Below are positions 9,071 to 18,243 of a stretch of DNA of 32,537 nucleotides, piece after piece. The notes under the pieces are model-generated. The model worked only from the letters and a program-made list of their open reading frames with translations. It did not search any database and was not told where the DNA came from. Origin of the DNA: an uncultured Porticoccus sp. (GTDB lineage Bacteria; Pseudomonadota; Gammaproteobacteria; Pseudomonadales; Porticoccaceae); the NCBI RefSeq assembly GCF_913061305.1, contig NZ_CAJXST010000012.1, forward strand, positions 1 to 32,537, in the 5' to 3' direction. The position numbers and the translations under genes are program-made. Position 1 is the stretch's first letter. Every line of letters begins with the position of its first letter.

Positions 9071-9267
9071 TAAATCGCCAATGCCTGAACCCCGCAATAC
9101 CGGCGGTCATCCGGCGGTCAATAACCGCTGTATTCCTACAAACTGAGCGGCTTTCAAGCGGGCTTGAAACAACCCACACAATACCGCATGCTGGGACTAT
9201 GGTGGATTTGATCACGGATTATCTTTCTGGCCAAACAAGTCTTTCCGCCAGACAAACATGCGAATAA
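9067..9267 (+). CDS. Possible small ORF between kinase and REC-EAL genes (doubtful)
   Basis: A 66-codon frame begins with an ATG that overlaps the hybrid-kinase stop (ATGA at 9067-9070) and ends 13 bp before the REC-EAL start, an operon-like position. However, third-position G+C is lower than in the neighbours, rare ATA codons are frequent, and the peptide resembles nothing I know. I think it is more likely non-coding spacer. The spacer also contains CCGGCGGTCA twice (9100-9109 and 9111-9120). Confidence 0.18.
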   Translation: MINRQCLNPAIPAVIRRSITAVFLQTERLSSGLETTHTIPHAGTMVDLITDYLSGQTSLSARQTCE

Positions 9268-9280
9268 TAAAGGTCTGGTG

Positions 9281-10486
9281 ATGACATTAGGGATCCCCGA
9301 TAAACGGCTGCTGGTACTCGATGATGATGCCGACGTCAGCTTTACCATCTGCACCATTGCCAAAAGTGCCGGTCACGATGCCCGCGCCACCACCAGTGCG
9401 GACGAGTTTCTTCACCTGGTCAAAGACTGGACCCCTTCACACCTGATAGTCGATCTCGCCATGCCGGAAGTGGATGGTGTCGAGATACTGAAACGTCTGG
9501 CCGATGCCGCCTTTGATGGCGTCGTGATCGTTGCCAGCGGTCTGGGCAACAGGGTGTTGGAAGCCGCGGGTCGAGCCGCCGCAGAAAATGGTCTCAATGT
9601 CTCGGGGGTACTGGGCAAGCCCTTTACCCCCAATCGACTCCGCGAGTTGCTCAGCGACAAAACCCATCAGCCTGCCCTCAAGGCACCCGATAACCGGCCA
9701 CAGGAATTCCAGCTCACCAGGGAGACCCTCGCCGCGGGCCTGACTGAGCAGCAAATAGGCGTTTACTACCAGCCCAAGGTATCCTGTGCCACAGGAAAAT
9801 GCATTGGTTTTGAAGCGCTGGCCCGGTGGCACCATCCCAGTATCGGCATCATTATGCCCGACCGCTTCATTCCGCTGGCGGAAGAAACCGGCCTGATCGG
9901 TGAACTGACCCAACAGGTATTTGGCCAGTCTCTCCGCTGGTTTGCCGAATCGTTTCGCGGCACCGATACCACCATCGCCCTGAACATGTCCGCCAAGGTG
10001 ATAGCGGACGCCGGCCTGTCCGAGTGGCTGATGTCCCAGTGTCAGGCACTGGGGCTGGACCCTCACCAAATTGTGCTTGAGATTACGGAAAGCAGCAGCA
10101 TGGAAAATCCGATCATGATGCTGGAATTTCTGACCCAGTTCCGCATCAAGGGGTTCAGCCTGTCGATCGATGATTTCGGGGTGGGCTACTCATCCCTGAT
10201 TCAGCTGGCACGGCTGCCCTTCTCAGAAATGAAAATTGACAAAATGTTTGTCATCTCGGCACCGCAGTCCGAGGAATCACAGAAAATTGCGGCAGCGATC
10301 GTCGGCCTGGCCAGAGCACTGGGACTGCTGGTGACTGCCGAAGGGGTGGAAGACCAATGGACACTGTCGTTTCTCGCGGAGATTGGCTGCGATACAGCTC
10401 AGGGGTATTTTATTGGCCGGCCCATGCCACCAGATGCCATCCTTGAATGGCTGAAGTGCCCTCCAACTGCTAATCGGGGGCATTAG
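9281..10486 (+). CDS. REC-EAL response regulator, c-di-GMP phosphodiesterase
   Basis: This is a 401-residue protein of RocR-like architecture: a receiver (about 8-127, phospho-Asp in LIVDLAMPEVDG, Lys in LGKPF) followed by an EAL domain (about 145-392). The EAL signature is GFEALARWHHP. Metal and catalytic positions are all present: Asn in ALNMSAK, Glu in LEITES, the double Asp of IDDFGVGYSS (loop 6 intact), Lys in MKIDKMF, Glu in AEGVED, and QGYFIGRPM. It should hydrolyse c-di-GMP to pGpG under phosphorylation control. I chose ATG 9281, with AAAGG seven bases upstream, over the GTG three bases earlier. Its stop shares one base with the GTG of the next kinase (TAGTG), linking the two. Confidence 0.93.
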   Translation: MTLGIPDKRLLVLDDDADVSFTICTIAKSAGHDARATTSADEFLHLVKDWTPSHLIVDLAMPEVDGVEILKRLADAAFDGVVIVASGLGNRVLEAAGRAAAENGLNVSGVLGKPFTPNRLRELLSDKTHQPALKAPDNRPQEFQLTRETLAAGLTEQQIGVYYQPKVSCATGKCIGFEALARWHHPSIGIIMPDRFIPLAEETGLIGELTQQVFGQSLRWFAESFRGTDTTIALNMSAKVIADAGLSEWLMSQCQALGLDPHQIVLEITESSSMENPIMMLEFLTQFRIKGFSLSIDDFGVGYSSLIQLARLPFSEMKIDKMFVISAPQSEESQKIAAAIVGLARALGLLVTAEGVEDQWTLSFLAEIGCDTAQGYFIGRPMPPDAILEWLKCPPTANRGH

Positions 10487-13400
10487 TGCCTATCCCCGGG
10501 GATCTCCTTTTCGAATGCCACCCGGATCCAATGTGGATCTATGATCGGGAAACCCTGCGCTTTCTTGACGTCAACGATGCCGCCATTGCCAAATATGGCT
10601 ATTCCCGGGACGAATTCCTCGCCATGACCATCAGGGATATTCGGCCGGCGGAAGATGTCCCCGGCTTAGTCGAAAACGTTGCTTCCTTAACTCCGGGGTT
10701 TAATGAGGCTGGTATCTGGCGTCACCGCCTCAAGTCCGGGGAGATTATCTCGGTGGTGATCACCGCGCACACACTGGACCATGAGGGCACAAGGGCCGAG
10801 TTGGTCTCCGCCCGGGATGTCACTCGGTTGCTGGCACTGGAGGAAGATAAAGCCAACTACCTGAAGCGGGAACAGGTTTTGCGGCAGGAAGCCGAGGCTT
10901 CGGCCCACCTGTTTCAATCCCTGTTCGAGTCAGCGCCCGGTCAATTTCTGGTCCTGACCCCCGACGAATTCAGGATTGTCGCCGCCAGCGATGCCTATCT
11001 CAATGCCACTGGCACCCGCAGGCAGGACATCAAGGGCCGACGAATGTTCGATGTTTTCCCCGACGACCCCGAGGACAGCAAAGCCGACGGCGTCCGGAAT
11101 CTTCGGGCCTCACTGGAACAGGTCAAAGAGACCGGCATGTCCGACATTCTGCCGGTTCAGCGCTATCCCATTCCCCGCCCGGAAGACCAGGGCGGTGGAT
11201 TCGCCGAACACTTCTGGAGCTGTGTGAACACCCCCATCAAAGGGGCCGATGGCCAAATTACATTCATTATCCTCAGAACCGAGGATGTCACCGAGTTTGT
11301 CTACTCGGTGGAGGGACGACTGACAACCCGGGGATCCACTGCCACTGAGGAACACGACGGCGCCCAACTGGAGCTGGATATCCTGTTGCGCTCCCGCGAA
11401 TTGAAAATTGCCAACAGCCGCCTGCAGGAACAGGAAGCCAGTCTGCGCACAGCCAAACGCCTGCTGAAGCTGGGGATATGGAAACTCAATCTCGACAGCG
11501 ATGTACTCAGTTGGTCCGATGATATCTACGAAATGTACGATATCGCCCCCGAGGACTTCGACCACTGCTTTGATGCCTACCTCCAATTGATGCACCCGGA
11601 TGACCGGCAGGGTCTGGTCGACGAGTTGAACAGTTTTCTGGAAAAGCCCGATGCGCCGCTGCAGTTTCGTCACAGAATCCCCAAACCGGACGGCAGCATT
11701 ATGCATGTTCAGGGCATGGGGGAACTGGCCAATACCGCCGACGGACGCCTGCTCACCGGGGTGGTACAGAACATTACCGATCAGGTTCTGGCGGACAGTC
11801 AATTGGCCGAGGCCTCCAGCCTGCAACGGATTGCAGGGCAGGCAGCCCATTTGGGAGGCTGGCGTTTTGACCTTCAGACAAAAACCATGAAATGGTCAAA
11901 AGAGACTGCCGAAATTCACGACGTCGGGCCACAATTTCAACCCACACTGCAGGAAGCCATCAATTTCTATACACCGGAATATCGTAACCGCTTTCGTCGT
12001 ATCTTTGACGCCTGCGCTGAACGGGGTGAATCCTTCAGTGAGGTGATGCCGAAGATTACTGCCACCGGCAGACCCATCTGGGTGCGCAGCACCGGTGAAG
12101 CTGAATACGACGCCGAGGGCAACATCTGTGCTGTGCGCGGTGCCTTCCAGGATATTACCGATCACATCAACGCACGGGAACAATCGAAGACGTTATCTCA
12201 ACAGCTGGAACAGACCCTGGAGAGTATGAGCGATGGCTTCTTCACCCTCGACAGGGACTTCAATTTCACCTTCGTCAACAACGAATTTTGCCGAATTCTC
12301 AACAAGCGCCGGGATGCACTGATTGGCAATAACGCCTGGGAGTGCTTTCCGGCTGCCGCAGATTCTGCTTTCCGCACCGAGTATGAAGCGGCCCTTACAA
12401 CACAGACGACACGTATGTTTACCGAACGTTACAGCGAACTGAATATCTGGTTGCGGGTAAAGGCCTACCCCTCGATCGAAGGACTCGCCATCTATTTTCA
12501 GGATGTCACCCAGGAGCGAGCCAGAGAGCAACACCTGCGACTGCTGGAATCCGCCATCTCCCGGCAAAATGACATTTTACTGATCACTGAAGCAAGACCT
12601 CTGGATGAACCCGAGGGGCCCAGAATCATCTATGTCAACGATGCCTTCGAGCGACGCACCGGGTATAGCCGGGAGGAGGTCATCGGCAAAACACCGCGCC
12701 TGCTGCAGGGGCCAAAAACCCAGCGGGCAGAGCTGGATCGCATTCGGGAGGCCCTTACCCTTTGGCAGCCCGTGCGTGCTGAACTAATCAACTACACCAA
12801 AAGTGGTGATGAGTTCTGGCTGGAAATGGACATTGTCCCACTGGCGGACGAAACCGGCTGGTTTACCCACTGGGTTGCAGTAGAGCGGGATATTACTGAC
12901 CGGAAAATGGCTGAGCAGGCTGTCAGGCAGAGTGACGAACGATTCCAACTGGTCTCCAAAGCCACCAACGATGTGATCTGGGACTGGGACCTTGTTGAGG
13001 ACAGCCTGTGGTGGAACGAAAACCTGAAAACCATGTTCGGTCACGACCCTGCACAGATCAATCACGGCCTGGAATTCTGGGTTGAACATATTCATCCGGA
13101 TGATCGCAATGCCCTGCTCACAGAGCTCTATGCCGTTTTTAATAGCGGTGGACTCACCTGGCAGGGGGAATACCGGTTTCTTCACGCCAATGGCAAGTCG
13201 CTGTCCGTGGTGGATCGGGGTTTTATTACACGGGATACCGCAGGCAAGGCCATACGAATGGTCGGCAGCATGGTGGATGTCACCGAACTGCGGGAAATGG
13301 ATGAACGGCTGCGCCAATCCCAAAAACTGGAAGCGGTCGGCCACCTCACCGGCGGCATTGCCCACGACTTCAACAATCTGCTCACCGTGATATTGGGCAA

Positions 13401-14448
13401 CGCCGAATTCATGCAGGAGCAGCTCGGCGATAAGCCCGATCTGCAACAGTTGGCGGAAATGACCGTCACGGCGGCGGAACGAGGAGCGGAGCTCACCAAT
13501 CGCCTGCTCGCCTTTGCCCGTCGTCAGGCACTGCAACCCAGGCGGGTGAACATCAATAAACTGGTGACCGACACCCTGGGATTACTGAAAAGAGCCCTCA
13601 GCGAGGATATTGAATTGACGTTTGTCGAGACCGGGGAACTCTGGGCTGCCGAAATTGACCCGGGCCAACTGGAGGTGGCACTGCTCAATCTTGCCATCAA
13701 CGCGCGCGATGCCATGCCAGAGGGTGGCAGGCTGTTGATTGAGACGGCCAACACGCTGCTGGATGAGACCTATGCACAGGATCAAGTGGACGTAATCGCC
13801 GGTGAGTATGTGCAGGTGTCGGTATCCGACAGCGGCACCGGCATGGCTGCCGATACTGTCAGCCAGGCCTTCGATCCGTTTTTCACCACCAAGGTGATGG
13901 GCAAGGGCAGCGGTCTCGGTCTCAGTATGGTGTATGGCTTTGTCAAACAATCCGGCGGACATGCCAGGATTTATTCAGAAGAGGATGAAGGCACCGCGAT
14001 CAGGCTCTATTTCCCGCGTGCGATCGCAACAAATGAAGTCCCCTATGAAGCACCCCGGGAGATCGAGCCCAGGGGTGGCACAGAGCATATTCTGGCGGTG
14101 GAGGATGACGACCAGGTGAGAACCTATGTCACGACCCTGCTGGAGAGCCTCGGCTACCGGGTCACAGCTGCCCATTCCGGTGCAGAGGCGCTGGATATCC
14201 TGGCGCAGTGCCAGGATATTGACCTGTTATTTACCGATGTGGTGATGCCGGGCGGCATCAATGGTCGACAGCTGAGCGAACAGGCACTGCGCATCCACCC
14301 CGACATGAAGGTATTGTTCACCTCCGGCTACAGTGAAAACGCCATTATTCACAATGGTCGGCTGGACAGGGGCGTGCAGCTGATCAGCAAACCCTATCAT
14401 CGCGAGCAATTGGCGGTGAAATTGCGAGAGATACTGGATCCCGCCTGA
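10486..14448 (+). CDS. Large multi-PAS hybrid histidine kinase with C-terminal receiver
   Basis: This 1320-residue soluble sensor kinase has about seven PAS-type modules (roughly 1-115, 140-275, 320-435, 445-562, 570-680, 683-805, 817-935). They are followed by HisKA with His960 in [11 protein letters not shown], HATPase_c (N-box [10 protein letters not shown]1 SDSGTGM, G2 [14 protein letters not shown]) and a receiver (1200-1315; Asp1251 in [11 protein letters not shown], Lys1302 in SKPY). The sixth module is LOV-like ([16 protein letters not shown]) but has Pro where the flavin-adduct Cys should be. The start is GTG, overlapping the REC-EAL stop; an in-frame ATG also lies 15 codons in. Ligands are unknown. 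Its partner is plausibly the REC-EAL protein. Confidence 0.93.
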   Translation: MPIPGDLLFECHPDPMWIYDRETLRFLDVNDAAIAKYGYSRDEFLAMTIRDIRPAEDVPGLVENVASLTPGFNEAGIWRHRLKSGEIISVVITAHTLDHEGTRAELVSARDVTRLLALEEDKANYLKREQVLRQEAEASAHLFQSLFESAPGQFLVLTPDEFRIVAASDAYLNATGTRRQDIKGRRMFDVFPDDPEDSKADGVRNLRASLEQVKETGMSDILPVQRYPIPRPEDQGGGFAEHFWSCVNTPIKGADGQITFIILRTEDVTEFVYSVEGRLTTRGSTATEEHDGAQLELDILLRSRELKIANSRLQEQEASLRTAKRLLKLGIWKLNLDSDVLSWSDDIYEMYDIAPEDFDHCFDAYLQLMHPDDRQGLVDELNSFLEKPDAPLQFRHRIPKPDGSIMHVQGMGELANTADGRLLTGVVQNITDQVLADSQLAEASSLQRIAGQAAHLGGWRFDLQTKTMKWSKETAEIHDVGPQFQPTLQEAINFYTPEYRNRFRRIFDACAERGESFSEVMPKITATGRPIWVRSTGEAEYDAEGNICAVRGAFQDITDHINAREQSKTLSQQLEQTLESMSDGFFTLDRDFNFTFVNNEFCRILNKRRDALIGNNAWECFPAAADSAFRTEYEAALTTQTTRMFTERYSELNIWLRVKAYPSIEGLAIYFQDVTQERAREQHLRLLESAISRQNDILLITEARPLDEPEGPRIIYVNDAFERRTGYSREEVIGKTPRLLQGPKTQRAELDRIREALTLWQPVRAELINYTKSGDEFWLEMDIVPLADETGWFTHWVAVERDITDRKMAEQAVRQSDERFQLVSKATNDVIWDWDLVEDSLWWNENLKTMFGHDPAQINHGLEFWVEHIHPDDRNALLTELYAVFNSGGLTWQGEYRFLHANGKSLSVVDRGFITRDTAGKAIRMVGSMVDVTELREMDERLRQSQKLEAVGHLTGGIAHDFNNLLTVILGNAEFMQEQLGDKPDLQQLAEMTVTAAERGAELTNRLLAFARRQALQPRRVNINKLVTDTLGLLKRALSEDIELTFVETGELWAAEIDPGQLEVALLNLAINARDAMPEGGRLLIETANTLLDETYAQDQVDVIAGEYVQVSVSDSGTGMAADTVSQAFDPFFTTKVMGKGSGLGLSMVYGFVKQSGGHARIYSEEDEGTAIRLYFPRAIATNEVPYEAPREIEPRGGTEHILAVEDDDQVRTYVTTLLESLGYRVTAAHSGAEALDILAQCQDIDLLFTDVVMPGGINGRQLSEQALRIHPDMKVLFTSGYSENAIIHNGRLDRGVQLISKPYHREQLAVKLREILDPA

Positions 14449-14484
14449 CCCCCTTGCCCCGACCGCCGCTTCAGAGCCTGACAC

Positions 14485-16569
14485 TTAGTATTTAACACAG
14501 TTGCGACCGCTGCTCTTGGCCCGATACATGGCTTCATCAGCCCGCACCACCAGCACCTTTCGGGTGTCCCCCTTGCGCCACTCGGCGACACCCACGCTGA
14601 TCGTGACCCCGCCGAGTTCACCAAAATCGAGCGCTTCGACATGGGCTCGCAAACGCTCTGCCAAATGGACACCATCGTTCAGTGTGCTGTTGGCCGCCAG
14701 CACAATAAATTCCTCACCACCCCATCGCCCCAGATTATCGGACTCGCGCAGGCAACCGGTCACCTCATGGGCGATCACTTTAAGCACCCGGTCACCCGCC
14801 TCATGACCGTGCACGTCGTTGAAATGTTTGAAATTGTCGATATCAAATAACAGCAGGGTGCAGGGCCGGGTATAACGGCGGGCGACAGCAATCTCTTTTT
14901 CCAGCTCTTGCTCTATCCGATAGCGATTCCACGTGTCGGTCAGCGAATCCGTGGTTGCCAGGGACGCCAGATATTGGTTGGTCTTGCGCAGACGCTCGTT
15001 GAGCAGATCCACCTGGTGGATAAATATGATGATTGAGATATTTTCCGACAACTCCCTCGCCAGTCTTATTTCGATCGATCGCCAGGGAACGCTCTGTCCG
15101 GCCACCTGCTCCTCCCAACGTTCAAAAGACCTCCGGGGATTCATCACAGCCCGACCATCGACCACCACAGGTTTTGGTTCCGGTGACCCGGCCCAGTAGC
15201 GCACCTGCTGCTGTTCTTCGCGGAAAAACAGCAGCCAGCCCGGTGGCGAGACAGCTGTCAGCGGCAGTGCCAGCATGCCGGCGAGATCCGCGAGCCTCCC
15301 TACCTCCATCAAAGCCGTTTCATTCAGGAAATCACTACTCCAGGGCACATTGCCGTGATGTTCGGCATTGAGTTGATTGACGATGCGCGACAAGACCTCA
15401 GGGGCCGGCGTATGCCCGACATGACTGAGCTTTTTCTGGTACATCAATGCCACACCGTCGGCGTTGAACAAATCCATCCATCGCTCACCGTATTCATCGA
15501 TCAGTTGATCCGGTTTGAACATTTTGCCGGGATGATCCACCAGCAGCATGCGGTTTTCCAGCACCCGCCTCGCATAGTGCGCATCCTCCCGTTCCTGTAA
15601 CAGAAACAGACGCTGGGTCGCCATACGTACCAGTGTGAGCGCGGCATCGCGCAATGCGGGCGATAATGGCGTCGGCTGGTGGGCATGGCAGGCCACCAGC
15701 CCCCAAAGCCCATCTGCGCTGTGTATTGACAAGGACAGGGAAGCACCCACCCCCATGTTGGCCAAATACCCCAGATGGGCAGGTGAGACCGCACGGAGCA
15801 TACCCGGCGATAGGTCGAGGGGCGGCTGCCCGGCCGAGGGCTCACAAAACAGCAGGGGCACCGGCTTTGCTGTTGCATCGGGGATACTGCGCACCGGATT
15901 GACACTGTAGAGCCTGCGAACCTGTTCCGGGATATCCGTGGCCGGAAAATGGTGGGAGAGAAAGCTGGTTGCCCCGCCTGCACAACTCTCGGCGACTACC
16001 GTGCCATGCCAGTCGCGATCAAATTGGTACACCATGACCCAGTCGTGACCGATTAACTGGCGAATCCCGCTCACCAGGGTATCCAGCAGCTCTTGCCGGG
16101 TTTCCGCCTCGGCAAGCCGTGCCAGCCATTGATTGATTCTTGCCAGAATACGCCGCTGCCTGAGACGCGGCACCGGTTCGACCTCGATGGCCACATAGTG
16201 GTCATCGCGCCAGGCACTGAGCTGAAAGACCTTCACGACCCCATCCACAAACCAGCGGATTTCGTGAACCACCAGCGGCCTCTCTTCCGACAGCGTATTC
16301 AGTTCATCAATCATGCCCTGAAAGGTGGGCCCAGTTTCCATCCGCGCGGATTGCTGTGCCAGCACATCAAACAGGAAAGCCCCCAGCACCGTATCCACCG
16401 GCAATCCCAGCACGGACTCAAGGTTCGCGCTGACCTGAACAATACGGTGGCTCTGCTCATCAACACACAGCAGACAACCTGCCGGCTGAATAGCCCCTGG
16501 AATATGCACCGGTTCACTGGCGCAATGCGCCAGGGCCTGGTCCAGTTGCGGAGAGTGATGCAAGCTCAA
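14485..16569 (-). CDS. Bacteriophytochrome diguanylate cyclase (PAS-GAF-PHY-GGDEF)
   Basis: This is a 694-residue red/far-red photoreceptor fused to a c-di-GMP synthase. Cys16 in AHCASEPVHIPG is the biliverdin-attachment position. The GAF domain (about 155-325) keeps Asp212 in FPATDIP, His265 in SPAHLGY and His295 in LVACH. The PHY tongue keeps PRRSF (478-482) and SVPW. A signalling helix (about 503-540) leads to GGDEF with active site GGEEF (617-621) and an inhibitory RxxD (608-611) five residues before it. The start is TTG at 16569 with GGAG ten bases upstream; no ATG would keep Cys16. It lies 16 bp downstream of the heme oxygenase frame and is convergent with the large kinase. Confidence 0.95.
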   Translation of the reverse strand: MSLHHSPQLDQALAHCASEPVHIPGAIQPAGCLLCVDEQSHRIVQVSANLESVLGLPVDTVLGAFLFDVLAQQSARMETGPTFQGMIDELNTLSEERPLVVHEIRWFVDGVVKVFQLSAWRDDHYVAIEVEPVPRLRQRRILARINQWLARLAEAETRQELLDTLVSGIRQLIGHDWVMVYQFDRDWHGTVVAESCAGGATSFLSHHFPATDIPEQVRRLYSVNPVRSIPDATAKPVPLLFCEPSAGQPPLDLSPGMLRAVSPAHLGYLANMGVGASLSLSIHSADGLWGLVACHAHQPTPLSPALRDAALTLVRMATQRLFLLQEREDAHYARRVLENRMLLVDHPGKMFKPDQLIDEYGERWMDLFNADGVALMYQKKLSHVGHTPAPEVLSRIVNQLNAEHHGNVPWSSDFLNETALMEVGRLADLAGMLALPLTAVSPPGWLLFFREEQQQVRYWAGSPEPKPVVVDGRAVMNPRRSFERWEEQVAGQSVPWRSIEIRLARELSENISIIIFIHQVDLLNERLRKTNQYLASLATTDSLTDTWNRYRIEQELEKEIAVARRYTRPCTLLLFDIDNFKHFNDVHGHEAGDRVLKVIAHEVTGCLRESDNLGRWGGEEFIVLAANSTLNDGVHLAERLRAHVEALDFGELGGVTISVGVAEWRKGDTRKVLVVRADEAMYRAKSSGRNCVKY

Positions 16570-16585
16570 AGAATACCCGCTCCGT

Positions 16586-17269
16586 TCAATGGCTCTGCCT
16601 GATCAGATAAAAATCCAGATACCCACCGAGAGATCGAAATGTCTCAATGGCTGCCTTCACAACGTCGTCGGCAGAGTGAGAACGCCGGGATACGCATGCG
16701 ATAACACGCTGCAGCCTCGCCCACTCACCATGCCGGAACAATTGTAAGTATTGGACACCGTCAGAGCCACCCAGTGCCCATTCATCCTGTGGCAATTTAT
16801 TCTGCGGTAATTTGTTCCGGGGCAATTGACACTCTGACAGCAGGCGGGCCACCCGGGGCGAAATCACTCTGCCACCCTGGGTGGCCCCCTCCAGCACATA
16901 GAGCACACCGACAACCCGATCTGCTGTCGATAAATCCGGCAGAGGTAATAATGGCAGCTAACCGGTGTCCAGATCACTGATCAATCGATCCAGATCCACC
17001 ATCAGTAATGCCGACCTGGACAGGTAGCGATAACCCTCCCGCTGACAGCCAACCGGCAATTTCCCCTCCAGCTGAGGCTCAAGCTGTCGGTAGAAAGCGA
17101 GCAAGGCCCGCAAAAAACTCAGATAGTCCTGCAGCACCAACTGATCACTGATCAGTGAGTGCAATAACGGGTGGCACTCCAGGCTTGTGTGCTCGTTGCG
17201 GGTGGCATCGCGCAGTGTGGCAAGCAAAGTATTCGGAGCCATCCGGGATGCTTGCGGCGGGTTCATCAT
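16586..17269 (-). pseudogene. Phytochrome-linked heme oxygenase (BphO-like) split by an in-frame TAG
   Basis: Two same-frame halves make one heme oxygenase of 227 codons. Residues 1-103 carry the proximal-ligand His (TRNEHTSLECHPLL) and the LQDYLSFLRALLAFY helix. Codon 104 (16960-16958) is TAG. Translation after it continues in frame through LPLLPLPDLSTADRVVG into VLYVLEGATQGGRVI, the distal-helix signature, to a normal end. A single C-to-T change (CAG to TAG) would explain it; no frameshift is needed. The enzyme would open heme to biliverdin for the phytochrome encoded 16 bp downstream. The ATG at 17269 has an AGGA upstream. A three-fold pentapeptide repeat is present in the second half. Sequencing error or readthrough cannot be excluded. 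Confidence 0.85.
16781..16825 (-). repeat. Three 15-bp tandem repeats inside the heme oxygenase frame
   Basis: Three degenerate 15-bp units encode LPRNK, LPQNK and LPQDE in succession. They lie after the distal helix, where I would expect no such insertion in the family. Confidence 0.75.
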
Positions 17270-17404
17270 TCATGTTCCTGTAACGTCAGGTCGGAAGCAG
17301 ACGAGGACGTTGTCATGATAGGCTTTTTAGGCAGGTTTGACAGGGGTCCGCAGGAGAATTAAAGCATGCTGGGGTGAACAGGACCCACAACAAGGCAAAA
17401 GGCC

Positions 17405-17447
17405 AAAAAAAAACAGGGCCAGTGATTTGCATCACTGGCCCTGTTTT
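17405..17447 (-). terminator. Rho-independent terminator of the tRNA operon
   Basis: A perfect 17-bp stem (17410-17426 with 17431-17447) closes a 4-base loop. On the minus strand it is followed by nine T residues, right after tRNA-Gly. Confidence 0.92.
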
Positions 17448-17452
17448 AATAA

Positions 17453-17528
17453 TGGAGCGGGAAACGAGGCTCGAACTCGCGACCTCAACCTTGGCAAGGT
17501 TGCGCTCTACCAACTGAGCTATTCCCGC
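17453..17528 (-). tRNA. tRNA-Gly (GCC)
   Basis: This 76-nt cloverleaf has acceptor GCGGGAA pairing with TTCCCGC, an encoded CCA end, D-arm GCTCAGTTGGTAGAGC, anticodon stem CAACC/GGTTG with loop TTGCCAA (anticodon GCC), and T-arm GTTCGAGCC. It is nearly identical to the E. coli tRNA-Gly(GCC). It is second in a two-tRNA transcript and ends six bases before the terminator stem. Confidence 0.97.
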
Positions 17529-17551
17529 ATTTTATCCCTTCAGGATAAAAG

Positions 17552-17627
17552 TGGCGTCCCGTAGGGGAGTCGAACCCCTGTTACCGCCGTGAAAGGGCGG
17601 TGTCCTAGGCCTCTAGACGAACGGGAC
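17552..17627 (-). tRNA. tRNA-Glu (TTC)
   Basis: This 76-nt tRNA has acceptor GTCCCGT, D-arm CGTCTAGAGGCCTAGG, anticodon loop CTTTCAC (anticodon TTC), T-loop GGTTCGACTCC and an encoded CCA. It is first in the tRNA-Glu/tRNA-Gly transcript, separated from tRNA-Gly by 23 bp. Confidence 0.97.
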
Positions 17628-17654
17628 ACAAGGTTCTCATCAAGAGAGGCGCGC

Positions 17655-17683
17655 ATTCTAAGAAGCGGCATGTGCCCTGTCAA
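17655..17683 (-). promoter_or_regulatory. Promoter of the tRNA-Glu/tRNA-Gly operon
   Basis: On the minus strand a perfect TTGACA (17683-17678) and TAGAAT (17660-17655) are separated by 17 bp and followed by a G+C-rich discriminator GCGCGCC, as in stringently controlled stable-RNA promoters. The tRNA-Glu 5' end lies 27 bp downstream. Confidence 0.82.
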
Positions 17684-17758
17684 CCCTGCATTCTGTTTTT
17701 CTCGGCGGCGGCGCAAAAACCCCCGACACCAGCCCGGCGACAACCTATGATCTGGATT

Positions 17759-18154
17759 TCAGGACGGCTCCAATTTCAGGGAGGCCGAATTCACACAATA
17801 GCGCAGTCCGGTTGGCTCCGGACCGTCGTCAAACAGATGTCCCAGATGAGCGCCACAATGCGCACAGGTGATCTCGGTGCGGCGCATGCCATGGCTGGTA
17901 TCGGAATATTCATCGATAGCGTTCTCATCGATGGCCTGATAAAAGCTCGGCCAGCCGGAACCGGAATCATACTTGGCCGCAGCATCAAATAGCGACTGGT
18001 GACAGCATTTACAGTAGTAGATTCCGGCGGCCTTTTCGTCGCAATAGGCCCCGGTAAAGGGGGGCTCAGTGCCCTTCTGACGACAGATTCTGAATTCGTC
18101 AGGGGTGAGCTGTTCGCGCCACTGTTCATCGTCAAATTGTCCTGTGTTCGCCAT
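17759..18154 (-). CDS. msrB: Peptide-methionine (R)-S-oxide reductase
   Basis: This is a 131-residue MsrB, which reduces methionine-R-sulfoxide in proteins. The catalytic Cys120 is in [10 protein letters not shown]. Four zinc cysteines are present as CxxC pairs (C48/C51 in YYCKCCHQ and C97/C100 in [11 protein letters not shown]). The active-site SGSGWPSFY and the His of GHLFDDGP complete the family pattern. I start at ATG 18154, with GAGG about nine bases upstream; the GTG three codons earlier lacks an SD. It has no signal peptide, so it is cytosolic. It is divergent from alaA across about 90 bp and is the whole transcript as far as can be seen. Confidence 0.95.
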   Translation of the reverse strand: MANTGQFDDEQWREQLTPDEFRICRQKGTEPPFTGAYCDEKAAGIYYCKCCHQSLFDAAAKYDSGSGWPSFYQAIDENAIDEYSDTSHGMRRTEITCAHCGAHLGHLFDDGPEPTGLRYCVNSASLKLEPS

Positions 18155-18172
18155 TCTCGACACCTCAGAGTT

Positions 18173-18202
18173 TTCTTATTTATGGCAGGGTTTTGATATA
18201 CA
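18173..18202 (+). promoter_or_regulatory. Candidate extended -10 promoter for alaA
   Basis: TGATATACA gives an extended -10 (TATACA at 18197-18202) with a weak TTCTTA -35 at 18173, 18 bp away. Transcription from it would begin near 18209, excluding the upstream TTG at 18193 as the start of alaA. Confidence 0.35.
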
Positions 18203-18243
18203 ATCAGTTTTTATCCAAATTGGACAACCAAAAACAATACTTT

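Noticed and set aside
16586-17269. Frameshift in the heme oxygenase gene
   Set aside because: The end coordinates of both halves are congruent modulo three and translation across the gap is continuous except for one TAG, so this is a nonsense codon, not an indel.
17453-17528. tRNA-Ala (GGC) reading of the second tRNA
   Set aside because: That anticodon arises from reading the plus strand; the gene is on the minus strand, where the loop is TTGCCAA and the whole molecule matches tRNA-Gly(GCC).
18193-18243. TTG start for alaA giving 17 extra residues
   Set aside because: The extra residues have no counterpart in AlaA, and a candidate promoter -10 overlaps this position.
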